Shown piece by piece: positions 1 through 7,851 of a stretch of DNA of 64,000 nucleotides; position 1 is the stretch's first letter, and each line of letters opens with the position of its first letter. The notes under the pieces are model-generated. The model did not search any database. It was not told where the DNA came from and saw only the letters and a program-made list of their open reading frames with translations. This DNA is from Bradyrhizobium ivorense (GTDB taxonomy: Bacteria > Pseudomonadota > Alphaproteobacteria > Rhizobiales > Xanthobacteraceae): the NCBI RefSeq assembly GCF_900696085.1, contig NZ_CAADFC020000035.1, positions 1-64,000 on the forward strand, written 5' to 3'. A program made the position numbers and the translations under genes.

Positions 1-546
1 TCCACGACCGACCCGCAGGCGCGGGTCATGAAGATGGCCGACGGCGGCTTCCGTCCCGCCTACAACTGCCAAGTCGCAAGCGTCGCCGAGGGACAGATCG
101 CCATTGCCGTGGATGTGACCAATGTCGGCTCGGACCGCGGCCTGATGCGGCCAATGCAGGAACGGCTTGCGGGCCTTTATGGTCACGCGAAGCGTTACCT
201 TGTCGACGGCGGGTTCAACAAGCACGAAGACATCGAATGGGCTGCTAGCCAGGGGATCAAGGTCTATGGCCCGCCGGCCAACAGCAAGCATGGGAGCGAT
301 CCCTATGCACCACGCCCCGAGGACGGCCCCGGCATGGCCGCCTGGCGCAGACGGATGAAAAGCCTGCACGGCAAGAGCGTCTACAAACGCCGGGCGCCGG
401 GCGAATGCATCAACGCCCGCTTCCGCAACTGGGGCCTGCGCCAGTTCACGGTTCGGGGTCGCGAAAAAGTGCTCACCGTGCTGCGCTGGTTCGCCCTCGC
501 CAACAACGTCCTCGCCGGACACAGGCTCCTGGCCCAAGCAGCATAA
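1..546 (+). CDS. IS1182-family transposase, C-terminal part
   Basis: The reading frame is open from base 1 and ends at TAA 544-546, giving about 181 residues of a larger protein. The visible start, DPQARVMKMADGGFRPAYN, is the conserved block of IS1182/IS5-like DDE transposases that precedes the second half of the catalytic core. LVDGGFNKHEDIEWA holds the second catalytic aspartate, and a basic C-terminal segment (YKRRAPGECINARFRNWGLRQ) carries the expected late acidic residue. An internal ATG at 28 is not a real start. Whether the copy is intact cannot be judged, because its N-terminal half is outside the window. Confidence 0.85.
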   Translation, partial: STTDPQARVMKMADGGFRPAYNCQVASVAEGQIAIAVDVTNVGSDRGLMRPMQERLAGLYGHAKRYLVDGGFNKHEDIEWAASQGIKVYGPPANSKHGSDPYAPRPEDGPGMAAWRRRMKSLHGKSVYKRRAPGECINARFRNWGLRQFTVRGREKVLTVLRWFALANNVLAGHRLLAQAA

Positions 547-640
547 CCAAACACCAGCGACCTTGAGGGTTGCGCCCTGATCGCCATCGCTCTACTGGGC
601 CAAATGGCGCGGTCACCCCTGTTAGGGTCACAAGCTCTCA
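1..640 (+). mobile_element. Right part of an IS1182-family insertion sequence (cut by window edge)
   Basis: The left edge lies inside a transposase gene that stops at 546, followed by about 100 bases without a gene. I could not place the terminal inverted repeat because the other end lies outside the window. The bases at about 631-650 (CTCAGGATGACGGG) match the outer edge of the palindromic repeats at 11462-11617 and 24407-24530, so the element may have landed in or beside one of those repeats. Confidence 0.55.
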
Positions 641-662
641 GGATGACGGGGAGGAAGGGCCC

Positions 663-1484
663 CTACCGCGGCACGAATGCGACCGGGACGCTGAAGGCGA
701 TCGCGCCCTGGGTGACCTCCGGCGGAATCGGCGGGAATGGCTGGGCCTGGCGCACCATCGCCAGCGCGCGGGCGTCGAATGCGGGATTGCCCGAGGAGCC
801 ACTGATGTGGCTCGCCAGCACCTGGCCGCCGCGGCCGAGCGTGAAAGTCAGCCGGGCGACGCCGCGCTGGCCGCGGTCCTCCGGCGGATAGGACTGGAAG
901 CGCATCAGATGCGCGCGGACCCGCGCATTGTAGGCCGCGAGCGCCGACGCCGACGCGCCGGCGCTGATCGCGGAGGCCACCGGCGCCTGCCGCTCAGCAC
1001 GGCTCGGCGCGCTGGTGCGCGGCGCCGGCGTCGCCTCCGACGGCTTTTTGGCCTCACGGCGAACCACTCTTGGCTTGACCGGCTCGGGCTTGCGCTGCGG
1101 GACAATTTTTGCCGGCTCCTCCTTTGGCGGCACGGCTTGCTGCTTCTGCTCCGGAGGGGCCGCGACTTCAGGCTTCTCTTGCAGCGGCGTCGGCGCAATC
1201 TCCTCCTGCACCAGCTGGGCGGCGACCGGCTGCGGCGGCGCCGCATCCGCTTCCTGCATCGCCGGCCCCGGCGGCGCCTCGGTCTGCGAAATCGCAGGCG
1301 CCGACGTAATCGGCGCCAGATCGACCAGCACCGCCGGCACCGCGACGCCCGGCGGCGGCGCCGCGACCCAGGTCATGCCGAGCGCGAGCAGTGCCGCATG
1401 CGCCGCGAGGATCGCCGCCGCCGACAGGCCCCAGCGCCGCAGCCGAACCTCGTCGCCCGCATGATGAAGCGCATAGTCGCTCAT
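663..1484 (-). CDS. tonB: TonB family energy-transducing protein
   Basis: A 273-residue periplasm-spanning protein that transmits inner-membrane proton motive force to TonB-dependent receptors, here probably HmuR. It has a short cytoplasmic N-terminus, one membrane segment at about residues 20-42, a long Pro/Ala/Glu/Lys-rich spacer (about 45-185) and a C-terminal TonB fold (about 190-273) with YPPEDRGQRGVARLTFTL and the FDARALAMVRQAQPFPP helix. It lies downstream of exbB and exbD on the same strand, separated from exbD by a palindromic repeat, and completes the energy complex for heme uptake. A second genomic copy serving other receptors cannot be excluded. Confidence 0.9.
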   Translation of the reverse strand: MSDYALHHAGDEVRLRRWGLSAAAILAAHAALLALGMTWVAAPPPGVAVPAVLVDLAPITSAPAISQTEAPPGPAMQEADAAPPQPVAAQLVQEEIAPTPLQEKPEVAAPPEQKQQAVPPKEEPAKIVPQRKPEPVKPRVVRREAKKPSEATPAPRTSAPSRAERQAPVASAISAGASASALAAYNARVRAHLMRFQSYPPEDRGQRGVARLTFTLGRGGQVLASHISGSSGNPAFDARALAMVRQAQPFPPIPPEVTQGAIAFSVPVAFVPR

Positions 1485-1500
1485 GACGATAGATCGCGTT

Positions 1501-1630
1501 CCCTCTCCCGCTTGCGGGGGAGGGCTAGGGCGGGGGTATCACCGCGAGTCGGACCGATCGTGTGGAAAGAGCCCCCACCCGCATCGCATCTTCGATGCGC
1601 TGCGACGTCCCCCGCAAGCGGGAGGGGTGA
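1501..1630. repeat. Family A palindromic intergenic repeat, copy 1
   Basis: Nested inverted repeat: CTCCCGCTTGCGGGGGAG forms one arm and CCCCGCAAGCGGGAGGGG the other, with an inner GCATCGCATC/GATGCG hairpin. The same architecture recurs at 2961, 11251, 15659, 18984, 27661, 41311, 50985 and 60833. It separates exbD from tonB and could form a strong RNA hairpin in either direction. Confidence 0.8.
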
Positions 1631-1662
1631 ATCTCCGACGTGGCGGCTTCTCCACTTCATTG

Positions 1663-2109
1663 TCAGCTTCGGCCGTCGAGGCCGACCAGCGCGATCTTGA
1701 GATAGCCGGCGTTGCGCAACAGGTTCATCACCTCCATCAGCTCGCCATAGCTGACCGCCTTGTCGGCGCGCAGGAAAATGCGCTCGTCCTTCTTGCCCTG
1801 GGTGGCGCCGTCGAGCGCCGAGGTCAGCGCCTCGCGCGCGATCACGTCCTCGCCAACGGCAACCGACAGATCGGGCTTCACGGTGATGAACACCGGCTTG
1901 TCGGGCCGCGGCTGCGGTTCGGCGGTCGAGGCCGGCAGATCGACGCCGAGATCGACGGTGGCGAGCGGCGCCGCCACCATGAAGATGATGAGCAGCACCA
2001 GCATCACGTCGATGAACGGCGTGACGTTGATCTCGTGCGCCTCGACCAGATCGTCGTCGCCGCGGCGCCGGCCGCCGAACCCGCCGCCTGAGCCGAGTTT
2101 TGCACCCAT
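1663..2109 (-). CDS. exbD: Biopolymer transport protein ExbD
   Basis: A 148-residue inner-membrane partner of ExbB and TonB. After a glycine-rich cytoplasmic head, residues about 24-46 form the single membrane segment (INVTPFIDVMLVLLIIFMV) with the conserved aspartate of FIDVMLVLLIIF, which carries protons in this family. The rest is the periplasmic domain (KPVFITVKPDLSVAVGE...GYLKIALVGLDG). It follows exbB with a three-base gap, and CGGAG at the end of exbB is placed to serve as its ribosome-binding site, so the two are translationally linked. The length is normal for ExbD. Confidence 0.93.
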   Translation of the reverse strand: MGAKLGSGGGFGGRRRGDDDLVEAHEINVTPFIDVMLVLLIIFMVAAPLATVDLGVDLPASTAEPQPRPDKPVFITVKPDLSVAVGEDVIAREALTSALDGATQGKKDERIFLRADKAVSYGELMEVMNLLRNAGYLKIALVGLDGRS

Positions 2110-2112
2110 CGC

Positions 2113-2907
2113 CTACTCCGCGGCCCGCGCCAGGCGGAACAGGCTGCGATCGCCCTCGCGGCTGACCAGCAGCATCACCATGACGGAGGCATCGCCGAGC
2201 AGCGCGCGGTAGGCCGCGATCCATCGCGTCAGATGGTTGTAGATCACGACCGCCGGGATCGCGGCCACGAGGCCGAGCGCGGTCGCCAGCAGCGCCTCGG
2301 CGATGCCGGGCGCGACCACCGCGAGGTTGGTGGTGTGGGCCTCGGAGATGCCGATGAAGGAATTCATGATGCCCCACACCGTGCCGAACAGGCCGACGAA
2401 CGGCGCGGTGGCGCCGATGGTGGCGAGCACGCCGGTGCCGCGCGCGATCTGCCGCGACATCGCCGCCTCGACGCGCTCCAGCCGCAGCGCGATGCGCTCC
2501 TTGAAGCCGTCGTCGAACATGCCGCCGGACAGCGTCGCCTCGCGCGACGCCGACTGGATGATCTGCGCCACCGCATCGCTGGCCTCGCGGCTCCCCTGCT
2601 CGACCTCGGCAAGCTCTGTGTCGCGCTCGAGCAGGGAGATCCGCTGCCGGGCGAGCGCGGTCTTGCGGCGCAGCTCGACGGTCTTGGCGAGCCAGACCGT
2701 CCAGGTCACGAGCGAGGCGATGGCGAGCCCGATCATGACAGCCTTCACGACGATGTCGGCACTCTGGAACATGCCCCAGGGCGACAGGTTGCGCGGCAAG
2801 AGCGCGTTGTCCGATGCGGCGAGACATGCAGTTGGGAGAGATGCTGCAACGCTCACAATGATCGCGACCGAGACCCCGCCTCTCCTGTCAAACGTCCTGC
2901 CTAGCAT
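2113..2907 (-). CDS. exbB: TonB-system proton channel subunit ExbB
   Basis: MotA/TolQ/ExbB-family protein, 264 residues from the chosen start. ATG at 2907 has GGAGG five bases upstream; an earlier in-frame ATG at 2922 lacks such a site and overlaps a TCACATGTGA palindrome. A signal-like N-terminal stretch is followed by a first membrane segment (VVKAVMIGLAIASLVTWTVW), a cytoplasmic helical region with RISLLERDTELAEVEQG, then two more segments: the conserved GTGVLATIGATAPFVGLFGTVWGI block and AEALLATALGLVAAIPAVVIYNHL. It forms the proton-conducting pentamer that drives ExbD/TonB. It starts the exbB-exbD pair downstream of the hmuR-hmuQ-hutX run. Confidence 0.92.
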   Translation of the reverse strand: MLGRTFDRRGGVSVAIIVSVAASLPTACLAASDNALLPRNLSPWGMFQSADIVVKAVMIGLAIASLVTWTVWLAKTVELRRKTALARQRISLLERDTELAEVEQGSREASDAVAQIIQSASREATLSGGMFDDGFKERIALRLERVEAAMSRQIARGTGVLATIGATAPFVGLFGTVWGIMNSFIGISEAHTTNLAVVAPGIAEALLATALGLVAAIPAVVIYNHLTRWIAAYRALLGDASVMVMLLVSREGDRSLFRLARAAE

Positions 2908-2960
2908 GTCGCCTCCACGCATTCACATGTGAGATCTTCGATTCGCGTCGAGCCTCAGGT

Positions 2961-3097
2961 CACCTCGCCCCGCTTGCGGGGAGAGGTCGGATCGCATCGT
3001 TAGATGCGATCCGGGTGAGGGGGACTCTCCAGGCACCGCGCTCGCGGAGAGTCCCCCTCACCCCGACCCTCTCCCCGCAAGCGGGGAGAGGGAGAAG
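2961..3097. repeat. Family A palindromic intergenic repeat, copy 2
   Basis: Full copy between hutX and exbB. CCCCGCTTGCGGGGAGAGG and CCTCTCCCCGCAAGCGGGG form the outer arms; an inner GGATCGCATC-N-GATGCGATCC hairpin and a GGGGACTCTCC/GGAGAGTCCCC stem lie between them. It could terminate or attenuate the hmuR-hmuQ-hutX message before exbB. Confidence 0.85.
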
Positions 3098-3101
3098 ACT
3101 G

Positions 3102-3626
3102 TCAGCCCGCCTTCGGCGCGAGGCGGTCGGCCAGCGCGTGGAAGCGCGCCAGCTGATCGCCGCGCAGTGCACGGGTCTCGTCACGGCCGACGAACACCTT
3201 GAACATGATGCCGCCGTCACGGTTGAGGAACGCGATGAACGCCGACACCTTGCCCATGAAGGGCCGCTCCACGAACGCGATCGCGGCGCAGCGCTCATGA
3301 CGGAGATGGCCGTGCAGGCCCTTCGGCTGCATCAGGTTGAAATAGCCGCGGCCGACCTCGCCCTTCGGAATGGCGCCGGTGAATTCGAAGATCGCATCAT
3401 CGGTGTGCACGATCAGCGTCACCTCGCCCCATTCGGCGATGTCGGCCATCGCGGCGACAAACTCGCCCGGCCCGATCCGCACCATGCTCGCGGGCAGCGC
3501 CTCGAGCACCGCGCGCGGCGTCACCTGGCGCTCGCGCGCGACATCCTCGATCACCGCGCCGGGATTGTCGGCCATGGTGGCCTTGAGCTCGGCGTGCGCC
3601 GGGCTGAGCACGGCAACATCGGTCAT
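3102..3626 (-). CDS. hutX: HutX/HugX-type intracellular heme carrier
   Basis: A 174-residue cytoplasmic protein of the HutX/HuvX/HugX heme-utilisation family, whose members bind heme and pass it to a heme-degrading enzyme. The N-terminal third is helical (VIEDVARERQVTPRAVLEALP), followed by the beta-rich heme-binding fold (EWGEVTLIVHTDDAIFEFTG, GYFNLMQPKGLHGHLRHERC, MGKVSAFIAFLNRDG, MFKVFVGRDETRAL), with the family's typical placing of His/Arg residues. Its ATG overlaps the hmuQ stop (ATGA), so the two are co-translated. Heme degrader and heme chaperone being encoded together supports the role. Confidence 0.85.
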   Translation of the reverse strand: MTDVAVLSPAHAELKATMADNPGAVIEDVARERQVTPRAVLEALPASMVRIGPGEFVAAMADIAEWGEVTLIVHTDDAIFEFTGAIPKGEVGRGYFNLMQPKGLHGHLRHERCAAIAFVERPFMGKVSAFIAFLNRDGGIMFKVFVGRDETRALRGDQLARFHALADRLAPKAG

Positions 3627-3955
3627 GCGGCGCTCTTCGCCCGCTCGGTGATCAGCACCTCAAAACCCTCGAATTTGGGATGGCCGAGATAGAGGCTGCC
3701 GCCGGTCTCGTTGCCGGCGCGGGAATGGGCGCGGCGGAACGCCTCCGACCTGGTCCAGTCCTCGAACGCGGTCTTGCTGGCCCACACCGTGTGCGTGGCA
3801 TAGAGCGTGTGGTCCTCGGCCTCGGGCCCCTTCACCAGATGAAATTCGATGAAGCCCGGCAGGTCGCCGAGATAGGATTCGCGGGTCTTCCAGACCGTCT
3901 CGAACGCTTGCTCCTTGCCCTTGATCACCTGGAACCGGTTCATTGCGATGAACAT
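3623..3955 (-). CDS. hmuQ: Heme-degrading monooxygenase HmuQ (IsdG/ABM-like)
   Basis: A 110-residue ferredoxin-like antibiotic-biosynthesis-monooxygenase fold protein. The segments FIAMNRFQVIKGKEQAFETVW, LPGFIEFHLVKGPE, HTLYATHTVWASKTAFEDW and SEAFRRAHSRAG follow the IsdG/HmuQ pattern, with an asparagine in the first strand and the histidine of RAHSRAG as likely heme ligand and active-site residues. HmuQ of Bradyrhizobium japonicum cleaves heme to biliverdin and releases iron. The frame is open upstream to 4360, but ATG 3955 begins the conserved domain. It lies between the hmuR receptor gene and hutX. Confidence 0.85.
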   Translation of the reverse strand: MFIAMNRFQVIKGKEQAFETVWKTRESYLGDLPGFIEFHLVKGPEAEDHTLYATHTVWASKTAFEDWTRSEAFRRAHSRAGNETGGSLYLGHPKFEGFEVLITERAKSAA

Positions 3956-4089
3956 GAATGTCTTCTCCTGTCGGGCGGCGGATCTTGGATCCTGCCGGCT
4001 GATCTCGTTGATAGCATGAACGCGCCAAGGCCGCGCTGGGGGCACCAGCGCGGCCGGAGCAACCTGGATGGAATGATCGGCTCGTCGCG

Positions 4090-6438
4090 TTACGCTCCAC
4101 CTAGGTGAATCTTCAGCCCAGCCTTGTAGACGGTGCCCGGACCGGGGCTCGAGAACAGCACGTCGTTCTGCGTCGTGCCGTCGGTCGAGGAGCCTGGGAT
4201 CGCATAGGGCCGGTAGTACTGGTTCAACAGGTTGTCGACCGATGCCGTGAAGGTGATGTCCTTGGTGGCGTTCCAGGTCAGATAGAGGTTGACGAGGTCG
4301 TAGGCGGTCGAGGGCAGATAGCCCGCCGGCAGGTCGTTGTTGGCGCCGAACGAGGCCCATTGCATCGACAGGATCAGCGTGCGGTCGAGCAGCCGTACGC
4401 CCGCGGTGGTCGTCACCTTGCGCGGCGTGATGGTGGCGAGGCCGCCATTGGTCTGGGCGTTCTTGCCGCGCATCAGATGGCCGGCAACGCCGAGGAACCA
4501 GTCGCCCGCGTCGTACATCGTCTCCAGTTCGACGCCTTCGATCTGGGCCTGTGCGATGTTTTGATACTGGTAGAATTGGCTGAACCGGCCGAACGGCGTC
4601 AGGGTCGGCGCCGAGGCCACGAGGTCGATATAGCCGTCGACGTCGTTGCGGAACACGTTGATCTTGCCGCGGAACGAGTCGCTCGCGGAGAAGATGCCGT
4701 CATACTTCAGGTTCACACCGGCTTCCTTGTTCTTGCCGACCTCGGGCCGCAGGCCGGCATTGGGCAGGAAGCAGAACAAGCCGGAGGTGCTGTCGGGGCA
4801 GTTGAACAGCGCGGGTCCGCCGCCGGTGGCGTGGCCGCCGGCAATCAGCGTCTCGGTGATCGACGGCGCCCGGTAGCCCTCGGCATAGCTCAGATAGGGC
4901 GTGAAGCCCGCGACCGGCGTGACGCCGACCGTGATCTTCGGCGACAGCCGATCGCCGTCGGTCGAGGTCTTGTTCGAGTCGAGCTCGTAGCGGTCGTATC
5001 TGATAGCGCTGACGATCTCGAGCCAGGTTGAATAGTTCTGCTTCAGCTGCACGAAGCCGCCGGAGACCGTGCGCTGGCCGCCCGGCGTCGTGATGTTGGA
5101 ATTGCCGCGCGCATCGAAGGTCTGGACATCGTCGCGGAAGGCATCGAAGCCGTAGGTGACGGCGTTGCGCCAGTCGCCGAAGTTGAAGCGCGTGGTGTTG
5201 TTGACGTCGAGGCCGACGGTGTCGAGCGAGTAGCCGCGCTTGTCGCCGACGCAGCCGGAGATGTTGTTGCCGGGATTGGCCAGCGTGCAGACACCGCCGC
5301 CGGTGGTGATGCGGTTGTTGTAGGTCTTGACCTGGTCGTTGTCGGTGCGGTTGCCGTAGACCGAGATGTTCCAGTCGAACAGCATGTCGTCCGGCTTGGC
5401 GTATTTCCAGGTCAGCGTGCCCGTGTAGTTCTTCGCGTCGGAGGCGTAGACCGAGGAGCCGGCGATCGCCGCCAGCGGCGCCGCGGTCGTGGTCGGGCCG
5501 CGGTTCGGCTGGCCGATATTGTACTGATAGTCCTGGAAGATCGCGCCGAGCTTGAATTCGTGGCCTTCGGCCGGACGCACCGTTACCTTCATCAGGCCGG
5601 CGGCGATGTCGTTGCCGGTGTTCCCTATCTCGGTGCCGGCGCCGTCCTTGTAGTTGCTCTGGGTGCGATAGACCGCGCCGCCAAACACATCGACATTGGG
5701 ATCGACGCGCACGCCGCCGAAGATCGAGGCCATGCCGCGATCCTTGTTCGAGCCGTAGGAGCCCGAGGTGTCGACGCCCCAGCGCTCGCCGGGACGCAGC
5801 ACGTCGTCGATGTCCTTGGTGCGGAACGAGACCACGCCTCCGATCGCGCCGGAGCCGTAGATGTTGGCGGTCGGACCGCGCACCACGTCGACGCCGCCGA
5901 TCAGCTCGGGATCGAGGAAGAACGAGCCGTTGGCGTTGTGGCCGGTGCGCTGATAGTTCTGCCGCGCGCCGTCGACCACGACCGCGACCCGGCCGAAATC
6001 CTGCAGGCCGCGAATGTTGATCACGGTCGACGGATCGTCGCCGCGCTCCTGGAACGAGACGCCGGGCACATTGTAGAAGATGTCGGAGAGCCGATTGGGC
6101 TGCAGGCCCTGGATCTTCTCCAGCGTCACCGTGCTCACCGGCGCCAACGCATCGATCGCGCGCTCCTCGGTCTTGGTCGCCACCACCGTGATGGTGTCGA
6201 GCGACTGCACCGGCACCGCGCCGATCTGCGCGCGCGCATTCATCACCGGCGCTGCGGCGGTCGCCTGTTCGGCTTGCGGCTTCGGTTTGCGCTTGGCCTG
6301 TTTCGGCCGCTCGGAAGTGGGACGCGCGGCGGAAGGATCGGCGGTCTGCGCAAGACCGCTCTCCGATACCATTGCCGCAAAGGAAAACAGCGACGCGCCC
6401 AAAATCAAGGCGCGCGAATACCTAGCCCCGTCAGCCAT
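4090..6438 (-). CDS. hmuR: TonB-dependent heme/hemoglobin outer-membrane receptor HmuR
   Basis: A 782-residue TonB-dependent receptor. After a signal peptide (about residues 1-30) and a basic, Ala/Pro-rich linker come a TonB box (about DTITVVATKTEER), the plug (LSDIFYNVPGVSFQERG, INIRGLQDFGRVAVVVDGARQ, GGVDVVRGPTANIYGSGAIGG) and a 22-strand barrel. The YRAPSITE motif and the later NAGLRPEVGKN correspond to the FRAP and NPNL blocks of heme receptors. The protein ends in YKAGLKIHLGG, without the usual terminal aromatic residue. It heads the leftward run to hmuQ-hutX and is divergent from hmuPTUV. Confidence 0.93.
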   Translation of the reverse strand: MADGARYSRALILGASLFSFAAMVSESGLAQTADPSAARPTSERPKQAKRKPKPQAEQATAAAPVMNARAQIGAVPVQSLDTITVVATKTEERAIDALAPVSTVTLEKIQGLQPNRLSDIFYNVPGVSFQERGDDPSTVINIRGLQDFGRVAVVVDGARQNYQRTGHNANGSFFLDPELIGGVDVVRGPTANIYGSGAIGGVVSFRTKDIDDVLRPGERWGVDTSGSYGSNKDRGMASIFGGVRVDPNVDVFGGAVYRTQSNYKDGAGTEIGNTGNDIAAGLMKVTVRPAEGHEFKLGAIFQDYQYNIGQPNRGPTTTAAPLAAIAGSSVYASDAKNYTGTLTWKYAKPDDMLFDWNISVYGNRTDNDQVKTYNNRITTGGGVCTLANPGNNISGCVGDKRGYSLDTVGLDVNNTTRFNFGDWRNAVTYGFDAFRDDVQTFDARGNSNITTPGGQRTVSGGFVQLKQNYSTWLEIVSAIRYDRYELDSNKTSTDGDRLSPKITVGVTPVAGFTPYLSYAEGYRAPSITETLIAGGHATGGGPALFNCPDSTSGLFCFLPNAGLRPEVGKNKEAGVNLKYDGIFSASDSFRGKINVFRNDVDGYIDLVASAPTLTPFGRFSQFYQYQNIAQAQIEGVELETMYDAGDWFLGVAGHLMRGKNAQTNGGLATITPRKVTTTAGVRLLDRTLILSMQWASFGANNDLPAGYLPSTAYDLVNLYLTWNATKDITFTASVDNLLNQYYRPYAIPGSSTDGTTQNDVLFSSPGPGTVYKAGLKIHLGGA

Positions 6439-6547
6439 AGCCCCAACCCGATGATCGCACTTCTGGTCTGGCTGGCTGGCGCTCTCACGAGCGGCTTGCT
6501 GGCTACCGCGTTGCAGTGCGAGCCACCCGCCCGCATTGCGTCATGAT

Positions 6548-6576
6548 TGGTTACGGGCCGGCAACAGAACGGTCAA
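6548..6576 (-). promoter_or_regulatory. Probable sigma-70 promoter of hmuR
   Basis: Read on the minus strand: TTGACC (6576-6571), 17-base spacer, TAACCA (6553-6548). Transcription would start near 6541, giving a leader of about 100 bases before the hmuR ATG. The palindrome at 6593-6609 is centred about 60 bases upstream of this start, a typical activator position. Confidence 0.5.
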
Positions 6577-6592
6577 GAATGCGGCGGCGCTG

Positions 6593-6609
6593 TTTACATC
6601 GATTGTAAA
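6593..6609. promoter_or_regulatory. Inverted repeat between hmuR and hmuP promoters, candidate activator site
   Basis: TTTACA-N5-TGTAAA is a perfect 6+6 inverted repeat. It lies between the two divergent promoters and upstream of both -35 boxes. In Bradyrhizobium japonicum, hmuR is activated by Irr through an inverted-repeat iron control element with HmuP as co-activator; this palindrome is the best-placed candidate here, although I cannot align it to the published element. Confidence 0.45.
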
Positions 6610-6618
6610 GTGCGGCCG

Positions 6619-6646
6619 TTGGAACGCGGCGTTGCCCGCTTATACA
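6619..6646 (+). promoter_or_regulatory. Probable sigma-70 promoter of hmuPTUV
   Basis: TTGGAA (6619-6624), 16-base spacer, TATACA (6641-6646). Transcription would start near 6653, giving a 36-base leader to the hmuP ATG. The leader contains TTGAA-GAT-TTCAA (6659-6671), a second small inverted repeat that could be a regulator site overlapping the start of transcription. Confidence 0.45.
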
Positions 6647-6688
6647 AGCAGGCAACATTTGAAGATTTCAAGGCGCAGCACCAGCACA

Positions 6689-6895
6689 ATGTCGGCCACT
6701 TCCGGAGACAACATCGGCGCAGCCGGCGGCCATGCGGAGAACGCTTCCGAGGCAACCAAGACGCTCATCATGCGGGGAAATCGTCTCGACAGCCGCGACC
6801 TGTTCACGACCGAGCGCGAGATCATCATCGCACATGGCGAGGAAAGCTACCGGCTGCGGCTGACCTCGCAAAACAAGCTGATCCTGACCAAGTGA
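6689..6895 (+). CDS. hmuP: Hemin uptake protein HemP/HmuP, transcriptional co-activator
   Basis: A 68-residue HemP-family protein. The conserved C-terminal core, SRDLFTTEREIIIAHGEESY followed by RLRLTSQNKLILTK, is the family signature of two short beta strands. HmuP of Bradyrhizobium japonicum binds the hmuR promoter and is needed with Irr for its activation. The frame is open upstream to 6536, but ATG 6689 fits the family length and follows the mapped promoter. It is first in a rightward run hmuP-hmuT-hmuU-hmuV and divergent from its expected target hmuR. Confidence 0.88.
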   Translation: MSATSGDNIGAAGGHAENASEATKTLIMRGNRLDSRDLFTTEREIIIAHGEESYRLRLTSQNKLILTK

Positions 6896-6903
6896 CATCA
6901 TCG

Positions 6904-7851
6904 ATGACAATTTGCCGCACGCTCGCTTTGCTCGCTCTCTGCCTGCTGCCACCAGGCGCGGCCATCGCCGAAGGCATCACGGTGCACGATGCACGCGACC
7001 GCGACGTCGTGATCAACGACCCGTCGCGGATCGTCTCGATCGGCGGCGCGATCACCGAGATTCTCTATGCGCTCGGCTTCGCGGACCGCATCGCCGGCGT
7101 CGATGCGACCAGCCTCTATCCGCCGTCGGCGCTGCGCGACAAGCCGGACGTCGGCTACATGCGCCAGCTCTCGGCGGAAGGCGTGCTCGGCCTGCATCCC
7201 TCGCTGGTGCTGGCGGTGCAGGGCTCCGGGCCGAAAGAGACCATGGACGTGCTGGAGGCCGCCAAGGTGCCGCTGGTGCTGGTGCCCGAGACATTTTCGG
7301 AGGCCGGGCTGATCGAGAAGATCAGGCTGGTCGGCCACGCCATGGGCGCCGATCCGCGCGCCGCCTGTCTCTCCGCGGCGGTCGAAGGCGATCTCGCGCA
7401 ACTGCGCCTGCTGCGCGCCAGGGTGACAAAGCCGGTGCGCGTGATGTTCGTGATGTCGATGGTGGGCGGCCGCGCGATGGCGGCGGGCCACAAGACCGCG
7501 GCGGACGAAATCATCCAGCTCGCCGGCGCCGTCAACGCGATCGACGGCTATGACGGCTACAAGCCGCTCAACGACGAGGCCATCGTGGCGGCGAAACCGG
7601 ACGTCGTGCTGTCGATCGAGCGCGGCAAGGATTCGCTCAACGCCGAAGCGGTGTTCGCGCATCCGGCCTTTGCGCTGACGCCGGTCGCGGCCAACAAGGC
7701 CTTCATCTCGATGGAAGGACTTTATCTGCTCGGCTTCGGCCCGCGCACCGCGGCCGCGGCGCGCGATCTCTCGGTCAAGCTCTATCCGGCGCTGGCCTCG
7801 CAGGCCGACAGTTTCAGGCCGGCCGCGCTGACCGCGAACTGCCGGCAATGA
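6904..7851 (+). CDS. hmuT: Heme ABC transporter periplasmic binding protein HmuT
   Basis: A 315-residue cluster A-III (BtuF-like) binding protein that delivers heme to HmuUV. A signal peptide (about residues 1-22, ending GAAIA-EG) precedes VHDARDRDVVINDPSRIVS, the family entry block. Conserved features include GGAITEILYALGFADRIAGVD, LYPPSALRDKPDVGYMRQLS with the tyrosine expected to ligate heme, and the C-terminal MEGLYLLGFGPRTAAAARDL. The long frame upstream (from 6547) overlaps hmuP in another phase and is not used. Its last four bases overlap the hmuU ATG. Confidence 0.93.
   Translation: MTICRTLALLALCLLPPGAAIAEGITVHDARDRDVVINDPSRIVSIGGAITEILYALGFADRIAGVDATSLYPPSALRDKPDVGYMRQLSAEGVLGLHPSLVLAVQGSGPKETMDVLEAAKVPLVLVPETFSEAGLIEKIRLVGHAMGADPRAACLSAAVEGDLAQLRLLRARVTKPVRVMFVMSMVGGRAMAAGHKTAADEIIQLAGAVNAIDGYDGYKPLNDEAIVAAKPDVVLSIERGKDSLNAEAVFAHPAFALTPVAANKAFISMEGLYLLGFGPRTAAAARDLSVKLYPALASQADSFRPAALTANCRQ

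Noticed and set aside
3955..4360. Upstream extension of the hmuQ frame
   Set aside because: The added residues overlap hmuR in another frame and show no similarity; ATG 3955 begins the conserved domain.
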